NCBI GenBank assembly: GCA_964383855.1
Contig: CAYLIP010000055.1
Location: 1-16,449 of the forward strand
Origin: CAZHAC01 sp964383855
Lineage (GTDB): Bacteria; Chloroflexota; Dormibacteria; Dormibacterales; Dormibacteraceae
Length of the DNA: 16,449 nucleotides
Reading direction: 5' to 3'
Part shown: piece by piece, positions 7,727 through 13,110 of the stretch
Layout of the letters: every line of letters starts with the position of its first letter
How positions within the stretch are numbered: position 1 is the first letter of the stretch
The notes under the pieces: generated by a model
Seen by the model: the letters and a program-made list of their open reading frames with translations, nothing else
Told to the model about the DNA's origin: nothing
Databases searched by the model: none
Translations under genes and position numbers: made by a program

Positions 7727-7734
7727 CGTTTGCA
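7721..7734. promoter_or_regulatory. LacI-family operator (cre-like), TGAAAGCGTTTGCA
   Basis: The 14 bases match the degenerate cre consensus TGWAARCGYTWNCW at every position and are built around the central CG typical of LacI/GalR-family sites. The site lies 35 bp before the binding-protein start and overlaps its candidate -35 element, which would suit repression of the operon. It also lies 52 bp before the divergent lytic transglycosylase gene. No LacI-family regulator is encoded in the window, so the regulator must be elsewhere. Confidence 0.55.
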
Positions 7735-7786
7735 AAGGTTCGTGCTGCGGACCGGGGTTGACATCCACCCCCGTGCGTCTGGTTGC

Positions 7787-8389
7787 ATGGTCTGGGTGCG
7801 CCTCCTCCGATGGATGGAGCTCGCGCTCGCACTGGGCATGGTCGCCCTGCTGCTGATGGCCGGCCCCTTCCGGCCGCGGATGCTCCATTCCAACCCAAGC
7901 ACGTTGCCGCTGTCGGGCGGCGTTGCCGCGGCCACGGCGCCGCGGAGCCAGGCGCCGGCGGCGCCGGCCGACCCGCGCCAGCTGCTGGACGCGGCCGCCA
8001 GCCACCACGCCCTGCCGCCGCACCTGGTGGAGGCCGTCTCCTACTGGGAGAGCGGCTGGGACCAGCAGCGGATCTCGGCCACCGGCGCCATCGGCATGAT
8101 GCAGGTGCAGCCCGAGGTGGCGGCCGAGCTCGGTCCAAAACTGCTCGGCCGCCGCGTCGACCTCCACAACCCCGCCGACAACGCCGAGATGGGCGCAGCC
8201 ATCCTGCGCGCCTACATCGACGACCAGGGCGGCAGCGTCGACCGCGGGCTGGCCGCCTACTACCAGGGCCCGCGGTCGCTCAGCGACGACGGCATGCAGC
8301 CCGACACCCAGGGCTACGTGGTCGGCATCCAAGCACTGCGCCAGCTGCTCGACGACGGCAAGCCGCTGCCGCCTCCGCCCTCCTCCTAG
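7787..8389 (+). CDS. Membrane-anchored lytic transglycosylase (SLT domain)
   Basis: A 200-residue cell-wall enzyme expected to cleave peptidoglycan glycan strands with formation of 1,6-anhydro ends. A hydrophobic segment (about 10-27) acts as signal anchor, followed by a Pro/Ala-rich linker (about 45-63) and a compact SLT catalytic domain (about 65-165). The catalytic glutamate is Glu88 in YWESGWD, followed by GAIGMMQV (100-107), and AAYYQGP (157-162) replaces the common AAYNAG motif. The tail is proline-rich. The ATG at 7787 is the best start by position of the anchor; an ATG at 7730 in the same frame would put extra polar residues first and run over the operator. A TTGACA lies at 7758-7763 but no matching -10 is evident, and there is no Shine-Dalgarno site. 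It is divergent from the importer operon (101 bp between starts). Confidence 0.85.
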   Translation: MVWVRLLRWMELALALGMVALLLMAGPFRPRMLHSNPSTLPLSGGVAAATAPRSQAPAAPADPRQLLDAAASHHALPPHLVEAVSYWESGWDQQRISATGAIGMMQVQPEVAAELGPKLLGRRVDLHNPADNAEMGAAILRAYIDDQGGSVDRGLAAYYQGPRSLSDDGMQPDTQGYVVGIQALRQLLDDGKPLPPPPSS

Positions 8390-8395
8390 CCGTCG

Positions 8396-8426
8396 AGCCC
8401 GCGGGCCGCCTGGCCCGCGCCGGGCT
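8396..8426 (+). terminator. GC-rich hairpin after the lytic transglycosylase gene
   Basis: GCGGGCC (8401-8407) and GGCCCGC (8412-8418) form a perfect 7-bp stem with loop GCCT, extended by AGCCC/GGGCT (8396-8400 with 8422-8426) across a 3-base bulge. It begins seven bases after the stop codon. No T-tract follows, so it may terminate weakly or only stabilise the message end. The rest of the gap to 8484 shows nothing else. Confidence 0.4.
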
Positions 8427-8483
8427 GGCTCGCGAGGCCGGTGAGCGGCCCTGTTTGCGCCCCCGTTTCGGGCACCCTGATCC

Positions 8484-10595
8484 ATGGACATGGAGCGCAC
8501 GCACCCCTGGGCCGCCGCTTGGGGAGGCCTGGTGGCGCGCCACCGGTGGGTGGTGCTCGGCGCCTGGGTCGTGCTCTTCCTGGCCGGCGCCTATTTCGCG
8601 CAGGGGACCTCGCGGCTGCTCGAAGCCGCCAGCTTCAACACCGACACCGAGGCCAGCCATGCCGCCCACCTGCTCCGAGAGCACTTTCCGGAGCGCCAGG
8701 GACCTGTCCTCTACGCGGTCTTCCGCTCCTCGGGGGCGCCCGCATCCGACCCCGGCTATGCGGCGCAGATCGAGGCCTGGAGGTCCGACCTGGTGCGGCT
8801 CACCGCGGGCGGCGAGGCCCGGGTGGAGGGACCTCTGCCGGGGCGCGACGGGCGCACGGAGGCCCTGATCGTCAACTCCAACCAGACGCCCGACCACTTC
8901 ATCGACCTCGCGCACCGCGCGCGCGGGATCGAGCACCCGGGGCCGGCGGACGTCTACCTGGGCGGGCTGGGGCCGGTCTACGACAACTTCCTCAATGACT
9001 CCGAGTCCGACCTCCGGCGCAGCGAGACGGTGTCGATCCCGATCGCGGTCGTCCTCCTGCTGCTCGTCTTCGGGGGCCTGGTGGCGGGCGCCCTGCCGGC
9101 CATCACCGGCCTGGCCACGGTCAGCGTCGCGGTCGCGGTGCTCGGCCTGGCCGCCCGCTTTCACCCGGTCTCGGTCTTCGCACTCAACATCTCCTCGGTC
9201 GTCGGCATCGGCCTCGGCATCGACTACTCGCTGCTGGTGGTCAACCGCTTCCGGGAGGAGCTGAGGGCGGGCCGGCCGGTCGAATCGGCGGTCGCGACCA
9301 CGGTCGGCACCGCGGGCGTGGCCACCCTGGTGTCGGGCGGCACCGTGGCCATCGGCTTCGGGTCGCTGCTTTTGACGCACCTCAACGTGCTCTGGTCGAT
9401 GGGGCTGGGCGGCGCCATCGTCGTCCTGGTCTCGATGGTGGCGTCGCTGACGCTGATCCCGGCCCTGCTCTCCGTCTTCGGCCGGCACGTCGACAGCCTG
9501 GCGCTCCCGTTCACGCGTGGGCGCGACACCCGCCGCTTCTGGAACGGGCTGGCGGCGCGCGTCATGAAGCGGCCGTTCGTCTTCATCGGGGGCGTGCTCG
9601 CGGCCGTCGTCCTGATCGCCTGGCCGGCGACCGGCTTTCACCCCGGCGTGGTGGGCGCCGAAAGCCTGCCGCCGGGCGACCGTGCGGTCGTCGCCGACCG
9701 CCTCGCCCACCAGCAGCTCGGCTTTGCGCCCTACACCCCGGTGCTGGTGGTGGCCCGGGGCGTCACCACCCCGGAGGCGGCCGCCGAGCTCGAGATGCGC
9801 CTGCGGCAGGCGGCCGGCGGGGAGCCGGTGACGGGCGCCCCCGACGTCCCCGACCAGCTGGCGCCCCTCTACCTGCGGCCACCCTTCGCGGTCTTCGAGG
9901 TGGGCCAGCCGGCGGGCGACAACACCGACCGGACGCACGCCTTTCTCGACCGGCTCCGAGCGGCCCGGCCGGGGCCTGGGATCACCCTGCTGGTCGGTGG
10001 CGAGGCTGCCGCCTACCAGGATTTCCTGGGGGTGCTCGGCCGCGACTTCCCGGTCGCCTTCGGCGCCGTGCTGGCGGGAACGCTGGTCCTGCTCGCCTTC
10101 TCCTTCCGCTCGGTGCTGCTGCCGCTGAAGGCGGTCCTCATGAACCTGCTCTCGATCGGCGCCGCCATGGGGGTCCTGACCTGGTCCTTCCAGGAGGGGC
10201 ACCTGTCCAGGCTGCTCGACTTCCAGGCCGTCGGCTTCGTCGACGCCACGGTCCCGGTGATCATCTTCGCGGCGCTCTTCGGGCTCTCGATGGACTACGA
10301 GGTCTTCCTGCTCAGCCGAATCCGCGAGGAGTGGCGGAGCGGCGGTGACAACCAATCGGCGGTCGCCGCGGGCATGGAGAGGACCGGGCAGATCATCACC
10401 TCGGCGGCCCTGATCCTGGTGGTCGTGGTGGGGACGCTCGCCTTCAGCCGGCTGGCGCTCAACAAGGCGATCGGCATCACCTTCGCGACCGCCATCCTGC
10501 TCGATGCGACCCTGATCCGGCTGCTGCTCGTCCCGGCCATGATGAGGGTCCTGGGCGAACTCAACTGGTGGCCACAGCGGAGGTTTCGACGATGA
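8484..10595 (+). CDS. MMPL-family (RND superfamily) membrane transporter
   Basis: Proton-driven exporter of the MmpL type, 703 residues. The layout is the expected two repeats: one membrane helix near 22-40, an extracytoplasmic loop (about 41-180), five helices (about 182-335), then a cytoplasmic connector, another helix (about 364-382), a second loop and five helices to about 690. The paired Asp-Tyr motifs of the proton relay are present in both halves: GIGLGIDY (241-248) and FGLSMDY (599-605), each followed by a basic FRE or IRE segment. Known relatives export lipids, siderophores or pigments, or have no known cargo; nothing here identifies the cargo. Another ATG six bases downstream is also possible. 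Its stop overlaps the next gene's start by 4 bp (ATGA), so it is translationally coupled to the oxidoreductase. Confidence 0.93.
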   Translation: MDMERTHPWAAAWGGLVARHRWVVLGAWVVLFLAGAYFAQGTSRLLEAASFNTDTEASHAAHLLREHFPERQGPVLYAVFRSSGAPASDPGYAAQIEAWRSDLVRLTAGGEARVEGPLPGRDGRTEALIVNSNQTPDHFIDLAHRARGIEHPGPADVYLGGLGPVYDNFLNDSESDLRRSETVSIPIAVVLLLLVFGGLVAGALPAITGLATVSVAVAVLGLAARFHPVSVFALNISSVVGIGLGIDYSLLVVNRFREELRAGRPVESAVATTVGTAGVATLVSGGTVAIGFGSLLLTHLNVLWSMGLGGAIVVLVSMVASLTLIPALLSVFGRHVDSLALPFTRGRDTRRFWNGLAARVMKRPFVFIGGVLAAVVLIAWPATGFHPGVVGAESLPPGDRAVVADRLAHQQLGFAPYTPVLVVARGVTTPEAAAELEMRLRQAAGGEPVTGAPDVPDQLAPLYLRPPFAVFEVGQPAGDNTDRTHAFLDRLRAARPGPGITLLVGGEAAAYQDFLGVLGRDFPVAFGAVLAGTLVLLAFSFRSVLLPLKAVLMNLLSIGAAMGVLTWSFQEGHLSRLLDFQAVGFVDATVPVIIFAALFGLSMDYEVFLLSRIREEWRSGGDNQSAVAAGMERTGQIITSAALILVVVVGTLAFSRLALNKAIGITFATAILLDATLIRLLLVPAMMRVLGELNWWPQRRFRR

Positions 10596-11437
10596 AGTTC
10601 GGCGTTGTCATGTTTCCCACCGAGTACGCGATCTCGCCGGTCGAGCTCGGCCGCGCGGTGGAAGGCCTGGGATTCGAGTCGGTCTGGTTCACCGAGCACA
10701 CGCACATCCCGGCCTCCCGGCTCTCGCCGTGGCCGGGCGGTCCTGAGCTGCCGCGGGAGTACAGCCACCTCCTCGACCCGTTCGTCAGTCTGGCCACCGT
10801 CGCCGCCGCCACCGAGCGGATCCGCCTCGGGTTCGGCGTCTGCCTGGTGGTCGAGCGCGACCCGATCGTCACCGCCAAGCAGGTGGCGACGCTGGACGTC
10901 CTCTCCGGCGGGCGGGTGGAGTTCGGGGTCGGCTTTGGGTGGAACCGGGAGGAGATGGAGAACCACGGCACCCGGTGGGAGGATCGATTCCTGGTCGGCC
11001 GGGAGCGGGTGGAGGCGATGAAGGCGATCTGGACTTCCGAGGAGGCCGGATACGCCGGCCGCACGGTCAGCTTCGAGCGCATCTGGTCCTGGCCCAAGCC
11101 GGTGCAGCGCCCGCATCCCCCGGTGCTCGTGGCCGGAGCCGGTGAGGGCACGCTGCGGCGCGTGGTCGCCTACGGCGACGGCTGGATGCCGATGGCGGCG
11201 CGCCTGGGGCGTCCGCTCGAGGACTGGCTCGGCGATCTGCGCCGGCTGGCCGGGGAGGCCGGCCGCGGCGACCTCCCGGTCACCGTGTACGGCGTCAAGC
11301 CGGCGGCCGCCGAGGTGGAGAGGATGGCCGGGCTCGGGGTCGACCGCGTGCTCTTCGTCCTGCCCTCGGTCTCCCGCGACGATGCCCTGCCCAGGCTGGA
11401 GGGCTGGGCAGAGCTCGCCGCGCGCTATCCGGGCTGA
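10592..11437 (+). CDS. LLM-class (luciferase-like, probably F420-dependent) oxidoreductase
   Basis: A 281-residue TIM-barrel protein of the bacterial luciferase-like family, which uses reduced F420 or FMN. It shows MKFGVVMFPTEY at the N-terminus, GFESVWFTEHTHIP (27-40), ATERIRLGFGVCLV (73-86) followed by DPIVTAKQVATLD (90-102), and GGRVEFGVGFGWNREEM (106-122), the typical cofactor-site stretch. The subfamily resembles those annotated TIGR03619-type F420-dependent oxidoreductases, but the cofactor is inferred, not proven. The ATG at 10592 is chosen over one at 10568: it has GGAGG about eight bases upstream, starts directly with the family motif and overlaps the MMPL stop. Its stop is only three bases from the stop of the convergent small gene. 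Substrate is unknown. Confidence 0.9.
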   Translation: MKFGVVMFPTEYAISPVELGRAVEGLGFESVWFTEHTHIPASRLSPWPGGPELPREYSHLLDPFVSLATVAAATERIRLGFGVCLVVERDPIVTAKQVATLDVLSGGRVEFGVGFGWNREEMENHGTRWEDRFLVGRERVEAMKAIWTSEEAGYAGRTVSFERIWSWPKPVQRPHPPVLVAGAGEGTLRRVVAYGDGWMPMAARLGRPLEDWLGDLRRLAGEAGRGDLPVTVYGVKPAAAEVERMAGLGVDRVLFVLPSVSRDDALPRLEGWAELAARYPG

Positions 11438-11440
11438 CCC

Positions 11441-11593
11441 TCAGACGCGGCCCCCGGCCTCCCGGGAGATCCTGGCCTCCGCGTCCTGGTCGAAGGTGTT
11501 GAGAGCGGCGAAGAGGCGCGCGTTGCGCTGCGCGTCGCGCCAGATCGTCTCCAGGCGGCGCTGGGTGGTGACGTAGATCTCGTACTCGGTCAT
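11441..11593 (-). CDS. Small protein of unknown function, 50 residues
   Basis: A short gene beginning MTEYEIYVTTQRRLETIWRD and ending REAGGRV. The predicted protein is charged and mostly helical (about 10-45), with no membrane segment, cysteine pair or signal peptide. A strong ribosome binding site GGAGGAG (11600-11606, minus strand) sits six bases before the ATG, which is unusual in this window and is the main reason to call it real. The open frame extends to 12232 on this strand but that part is a shadow of the CGNR gene. It is divergent from the CGNR regulator, with 111 bp between starts. I do not recognise the family. Confidence 0.65.
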   Translation of the reverse strand: MTEYEIYVTTQRRLETIWRDAQRNARLFAALNTFDQDAEARISREAGGRV

Positions 11594-11599
11594 CGCAGG

Positions 11600-11606
11600 C
11601 TCCTCC
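11600..11606 (-). promoter_or_regulatory. Strong Shine-Dalgarno site GGAGGAG
   Basis: Placed six bases before the ATG at 11593, this fixes the start of the 50-residue gene. Most other genes here have weak or no such site. Confidence 0.7.
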
Positions 11607-11689
11607 ACGTGGACTCGGCGTAACCGCCGAACGGCTGTCGCTGGTGATGATGTTACCATCAAACGGGTTTTGCTGGTTGGCATCTGCGG

Positions 11690-11695
11690 TACTAT
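11690..11695 (+). promoter_or_regulatory. Candidate -10 element TACTAT of the CGNR gene
   Basis: TACTAT matches 4 of 6 bases of the -10 consensus and ends nine bases before the ATG at 11705. Transcription would begin at or almost at the start codon, matching the absence of a ribosome binding site. I see no good -35. The partial inverted repeat TGGT...ACCA (11642-11645 and 11655-11658) lies upstream and could bind a regulator. Confidence 0.3.
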
Positions 11696-11704
11696 CGGGC
11701 CGCA

Positions 11705-12244
11705 ATGGCTGCCACCACGGCGCCCGGCAAGCTGGCCATCGTCCAGCACTTCATAAACACCGCCGACCTGGGGAGCGATGCGGACGAGGTGGGAACGCCG
11801 GCCGCCCTGCGAAGTTGGCTGCGGGAGAACCTGGCGGACCCCGGGGAGGTCGGCGAGCAGGGGTGGGCGCGGGCGATCGCGCTCCGGGAGGCGCTGCGCC
11901 GGCTGGCGTGCGCCAACAACGGAGAGGCCCAGCCCGAGGCGGACCTGGCGGTGCTCAACGCGGCGGCGGCGGCGGGCCGCCTGCGGCCGCGCTTCGGGCG
12001 GTCGGGGGTGGGGCTGGAACCAGATGGGAGGGGGCTGGACGCGCAGCTTGGGCGGCTGGTGGCGGCGGTTTACGAAGCCATGGGCGACGGCAGCTGGGAG
12101 CGGCTCAAAGCCTGCGCGCGCCACAGCTGCCGGTGGGTCTTCTACGACGCCTCGAAGAACCACTCGGCCACCTGGTGCTCGATGAAGGTCTGCGGCAACC
12201 GGACCAAGGCGGAGCGTTTTCGCCGCCGCCACGCGGCCGGCTGA
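11705..12244 (+). CDS. CGNR zinc-finger protein (ABATE-domain transcriptional regulator)
   Basis: A 179-residue member of the CGNR family: an N-terminal ABATE domain (about 8-130), predicted to sense a small ligand or stress, and a C-terminal zinc finger that probably binds DNA. The four metal ligands are Cys137, Cys142, Cys158 and Cys163, and the name-giving motif CGNR is at 163-166, followed by a basic tail (RTKAERFRRRH). The N-terminal FINTADLGSDADEVGTPAALRSWL (16-39) is typical of the ABATE part. There is no Shine-Dalgarno site; the start may be leaderless. Its targets are not known; the divergent 50-residue gene and the following small genes are the natural candidates. Confidence 0.88.
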   Translation: MAATTAPGKLAIVQHFINTADLGSDADEVGTPAALRSWLRENLADPGEVGEQGWARAIALREALRRLACANNGEAQPEADLAVLNAAAAAGRLRPRFGRSGVGLEPDGRGLDAQLGRLVAAVYEAMGDGSWERLKACARHSCRWVFYDASKNHSATWCSMKVCGNRTKAERFRRRHAAG

Positions 12245-12271
12245 GCAGGGGCCGGAAGCGATTCTCCTCTA

Positions 12272-12290
12272 CCGGACTTGCATTGTCCGG
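12272..12290. promoter_or_regulatory. Inverted repeat CCGGAC-N7-GTCCGG, possible operator
   Basis: A perfect 6-bp inverted repeat with a 7-base spacer (12272-12277 and 12285-12290) spans the candidate -35 of the next gene. It is followed by AAAA, not a T-run, so it does not look like a terminator of the CGNR gene. An operator bound by a dimeric regulator, possibly the adjacent CGNR protein, is the likeliest reading, but this is inference. Confidence 0.4.
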
Positions 12291-12305
12291 AAAATCTGAT
12301 ATCAT
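12278..12305 (+). promoter_or_regulatory. Candidate promoter of the 73-residue gene
   Basis: TTGCAT (12278-12283) and TATCAT (12300-12305) are 16 bases apart in an AT-rich patch that stands out from the GC-rich surroundings. The -10 matches 4 of 6 consensus bases and the -35 matches 3 of 6. The predicted start of transcription is about 30 bases before the ATG at 12344. Confidence 0.4.
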
Positions 12306-12343
12306 CACACTCAAGTAATCTGCCAGAGCGTTTGAGATAAAAA

Positions 12344-12565
12344 ATGGTTCCGTATCTGCCTTATCCGCGCCGCAGCTACACCGAGCCCCGCCCGGTGGAG
12401 CCCGTCACCGTCCCCGCCCTGCGGGTTCAGAAGTCGAATGCTCCCGACCTGCAGACCCAGATGGAGGCGATGCTGGACGCGGTCTGGAAAGCGGAGGCTG
12501 ACTGGCGGTTCAACGACCGCCTGGACATGGCGGTCAAGACCCGGCGCGACTCGGCCGGGCGCTAA
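12344..12565 (+). CDS. Small protein of unknown function, 73 residues
   Basis: Begins MVPYLPYPRRSYTEPRP and ends RRDSAGR. The first half is proline- and tyrosine-rich, probably flexible; the second half (about 36-66, LQTQMEAMLDAVWKAEADWRF) looks like one amphipathic helix. No membrane segment, cysteine or known motif is seen. Support comes from the promoter-like AT-rich patch upstream, the clean ATG in the sequence AAAAAATGG, and position in front of the ferritin gene. There is no Shine-Dalgarno site. It may be co-transcribed with the EncFtn-like gene 68 bp downstream. Family not recognised. Confidence 0.55.
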   Translation: MVPYLPYPRRSYTEPRPVEPVTVPALRVQKSNAPDLQTQMEAMLDAVWKAEADWRFNDRLDMAVKTRRDSAGR

Positions 12566-12570
12566 GCCCG

Positions 12571-12618
12571 CGTCGCCGCCGGCCGGCACGCCAACGTCGC
12601 CGCCGGCCGGCACGCCAA
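12571..12618. repeat. Perfect 24-bp tandem duplication
   Basis: Two identical 24-bp units (12571-12594 and 12595-12618), the first three bases of a third copy following. Each unit contains the palindrome GCCGGCCGGC. It ends 15 bases before the ATG of the EncFtn-like gene and begins five bases after the stop of the preceding small gene, so it may affect the spacing or folding of the leader. Identical copies suggest a recent duplication. Confidence 0.9.
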
Positions 12619-12633
12619 CGTAACGTCGACGGC

Positions 12634-12948
12634 ATGGGTTTCGATCAGTACCACGAGCCGGCCGGCGAGCTATCCCAGGAGACCAGGACCCTGGCCCGGA
12701 TGCTCGCGTCCTTGACCGAGGAGGCCGAGGCCATCGGCTGGTACCAGCAGCGGCTTTCCCTGGAGGCGGACCCCGAGGCGCGGGCGATCATGGAGAACGC
12801 GCAGCACGAGGAGTTCAAGCACTTCGCGATGGATCTCGAGTTCCTGACCCGGCGCATGCCCACGTGGCGCGAGACCCTGCAGGGCGTGCTCTTCCAGCCC
12901 GGCGACATCGTGCGCCACGGCGACCAGGCCGAGGAGCACGGCGACTAG
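12634..12948 (+). CDS. encFtn: EncFtn-like (encapsulated-ferritin family) ferroxidase
   Basis: A 104-residue two-helix ferritin-like protein. In this family, half-size subunits pair so that each di-iron ferroxidase site forms at a dimer interface. By recall alignment with the Rhodospirillum rubrum protein, YHEP (6-9), EEAEAIGWYQQR (29-40) and HEEFKHFAMDLEFL (58-71) match, and the iron ligands correspond: Glu30, Glu60 and His63, with Glu29, Glu32, Trp36 and Tyr37 also kept. The short C-terminal tail (PGDIVRHGDQAEEHGD) shows no obvious encapsulin-targeting peptide, and no shell gene is adjacent in the window. Role by family: oxidation of ferrous iron, usually inside an encapsulin. The ATG at 12634 gives the normal N-terminus; no Shine-Dalgarno site is evident. 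A generic ferritin-like or rubrerythrin-like protein is the alternative. Confidence 0.8.
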   Translation: MGFDQYHEPAGELSQETRTLARMLASLTEEAEAIGWYQQRLSLEADPEARAIMENAQHEEFKHFAMDLEFLTRRMPTWRETLQGVLFQPGDIVRHGDQAEEHGD

Positions 12949-12953
12949 CGAGG

Positions 12954-12970
12954 GGCCCGGCGCCCGGGCC
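12954..12970 (+). terminator. GC hairpin after the EncFtn-like gene
   Basis: GGCCCGG (12954-12960) and CCGGGCC (12964-12970) form a perfect 7-bp stem with loop CGC, five bases after the stop. No T-run follows, so intrinsic termination is possible but not shown. Confidence 0.4.
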
Positions 12971-13026
12971 GGACCGGCGCTTAACCGCCAGCCTTGACAC
13001 CCCACCGAAACTGATCACACCCCCTC

Positions 13027-13053
13027 GGGATGGGCGGGTCGTTGGTGGGTGGG
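13027..13053 (+). other. G-quadruplex-type run between convergent genes
   Basis: Five GGG tracts (13027, 13032, 13036, 13047 and 13051) with loops of 2, 1, 8 and 1 bases. One loop is longer than the common limit of seven, so folding is plausible rather than certain. It sits in the 162-bp gap between the EncFtn-like gene and the convergent ATPase, where it could help to stop transcription. Confidence 0.35.
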
Positions 13054-13110
13054 TGCTGCTCTCAGTCCATTTGGGCGGCGGGTGATGTTGCGGGACCCGG
13101 GCCGTGCGCG

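Noticed and set aside
7758..7763. TTGACA as a full promoter for the lytic transglycosylase gene
   Set aside because: No acceptable -10 at 16-18 bases; only the -35-like hexamer is seen.
7686..8138. Extended N-terminus of the binding-protein frame up to 8138
   Set aside because: It would cross the operator and the divergent lytic transglycosylase gene and would bury the Tat signal; the start at 7685 is right.
8280..10355. 691-codon open frame on the minus strand opposite the MMPL gene
   Set aside because: It is rich in Asp, Arg, Glu, Gln, His and Gly without any domain or hydrophobic core, as expected for the reverse frame of a GC-rich membrane-protein gene. The plus-strand MMPL motifs are unambiguous.
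12571..12618. CRISPR-like array
   Set aside because: Only two directly adjacent units with no spacers and no cas genes; a simple tandem duplication.
12438..12623. 61-codon plus-strand frame ending in SPPAGTPT repeated twice
   Set aside because: The repeat is just the 24-bp tandem duplication translated; the frame overlaps the better supported 73-residue gene and has no ribosome binding site.
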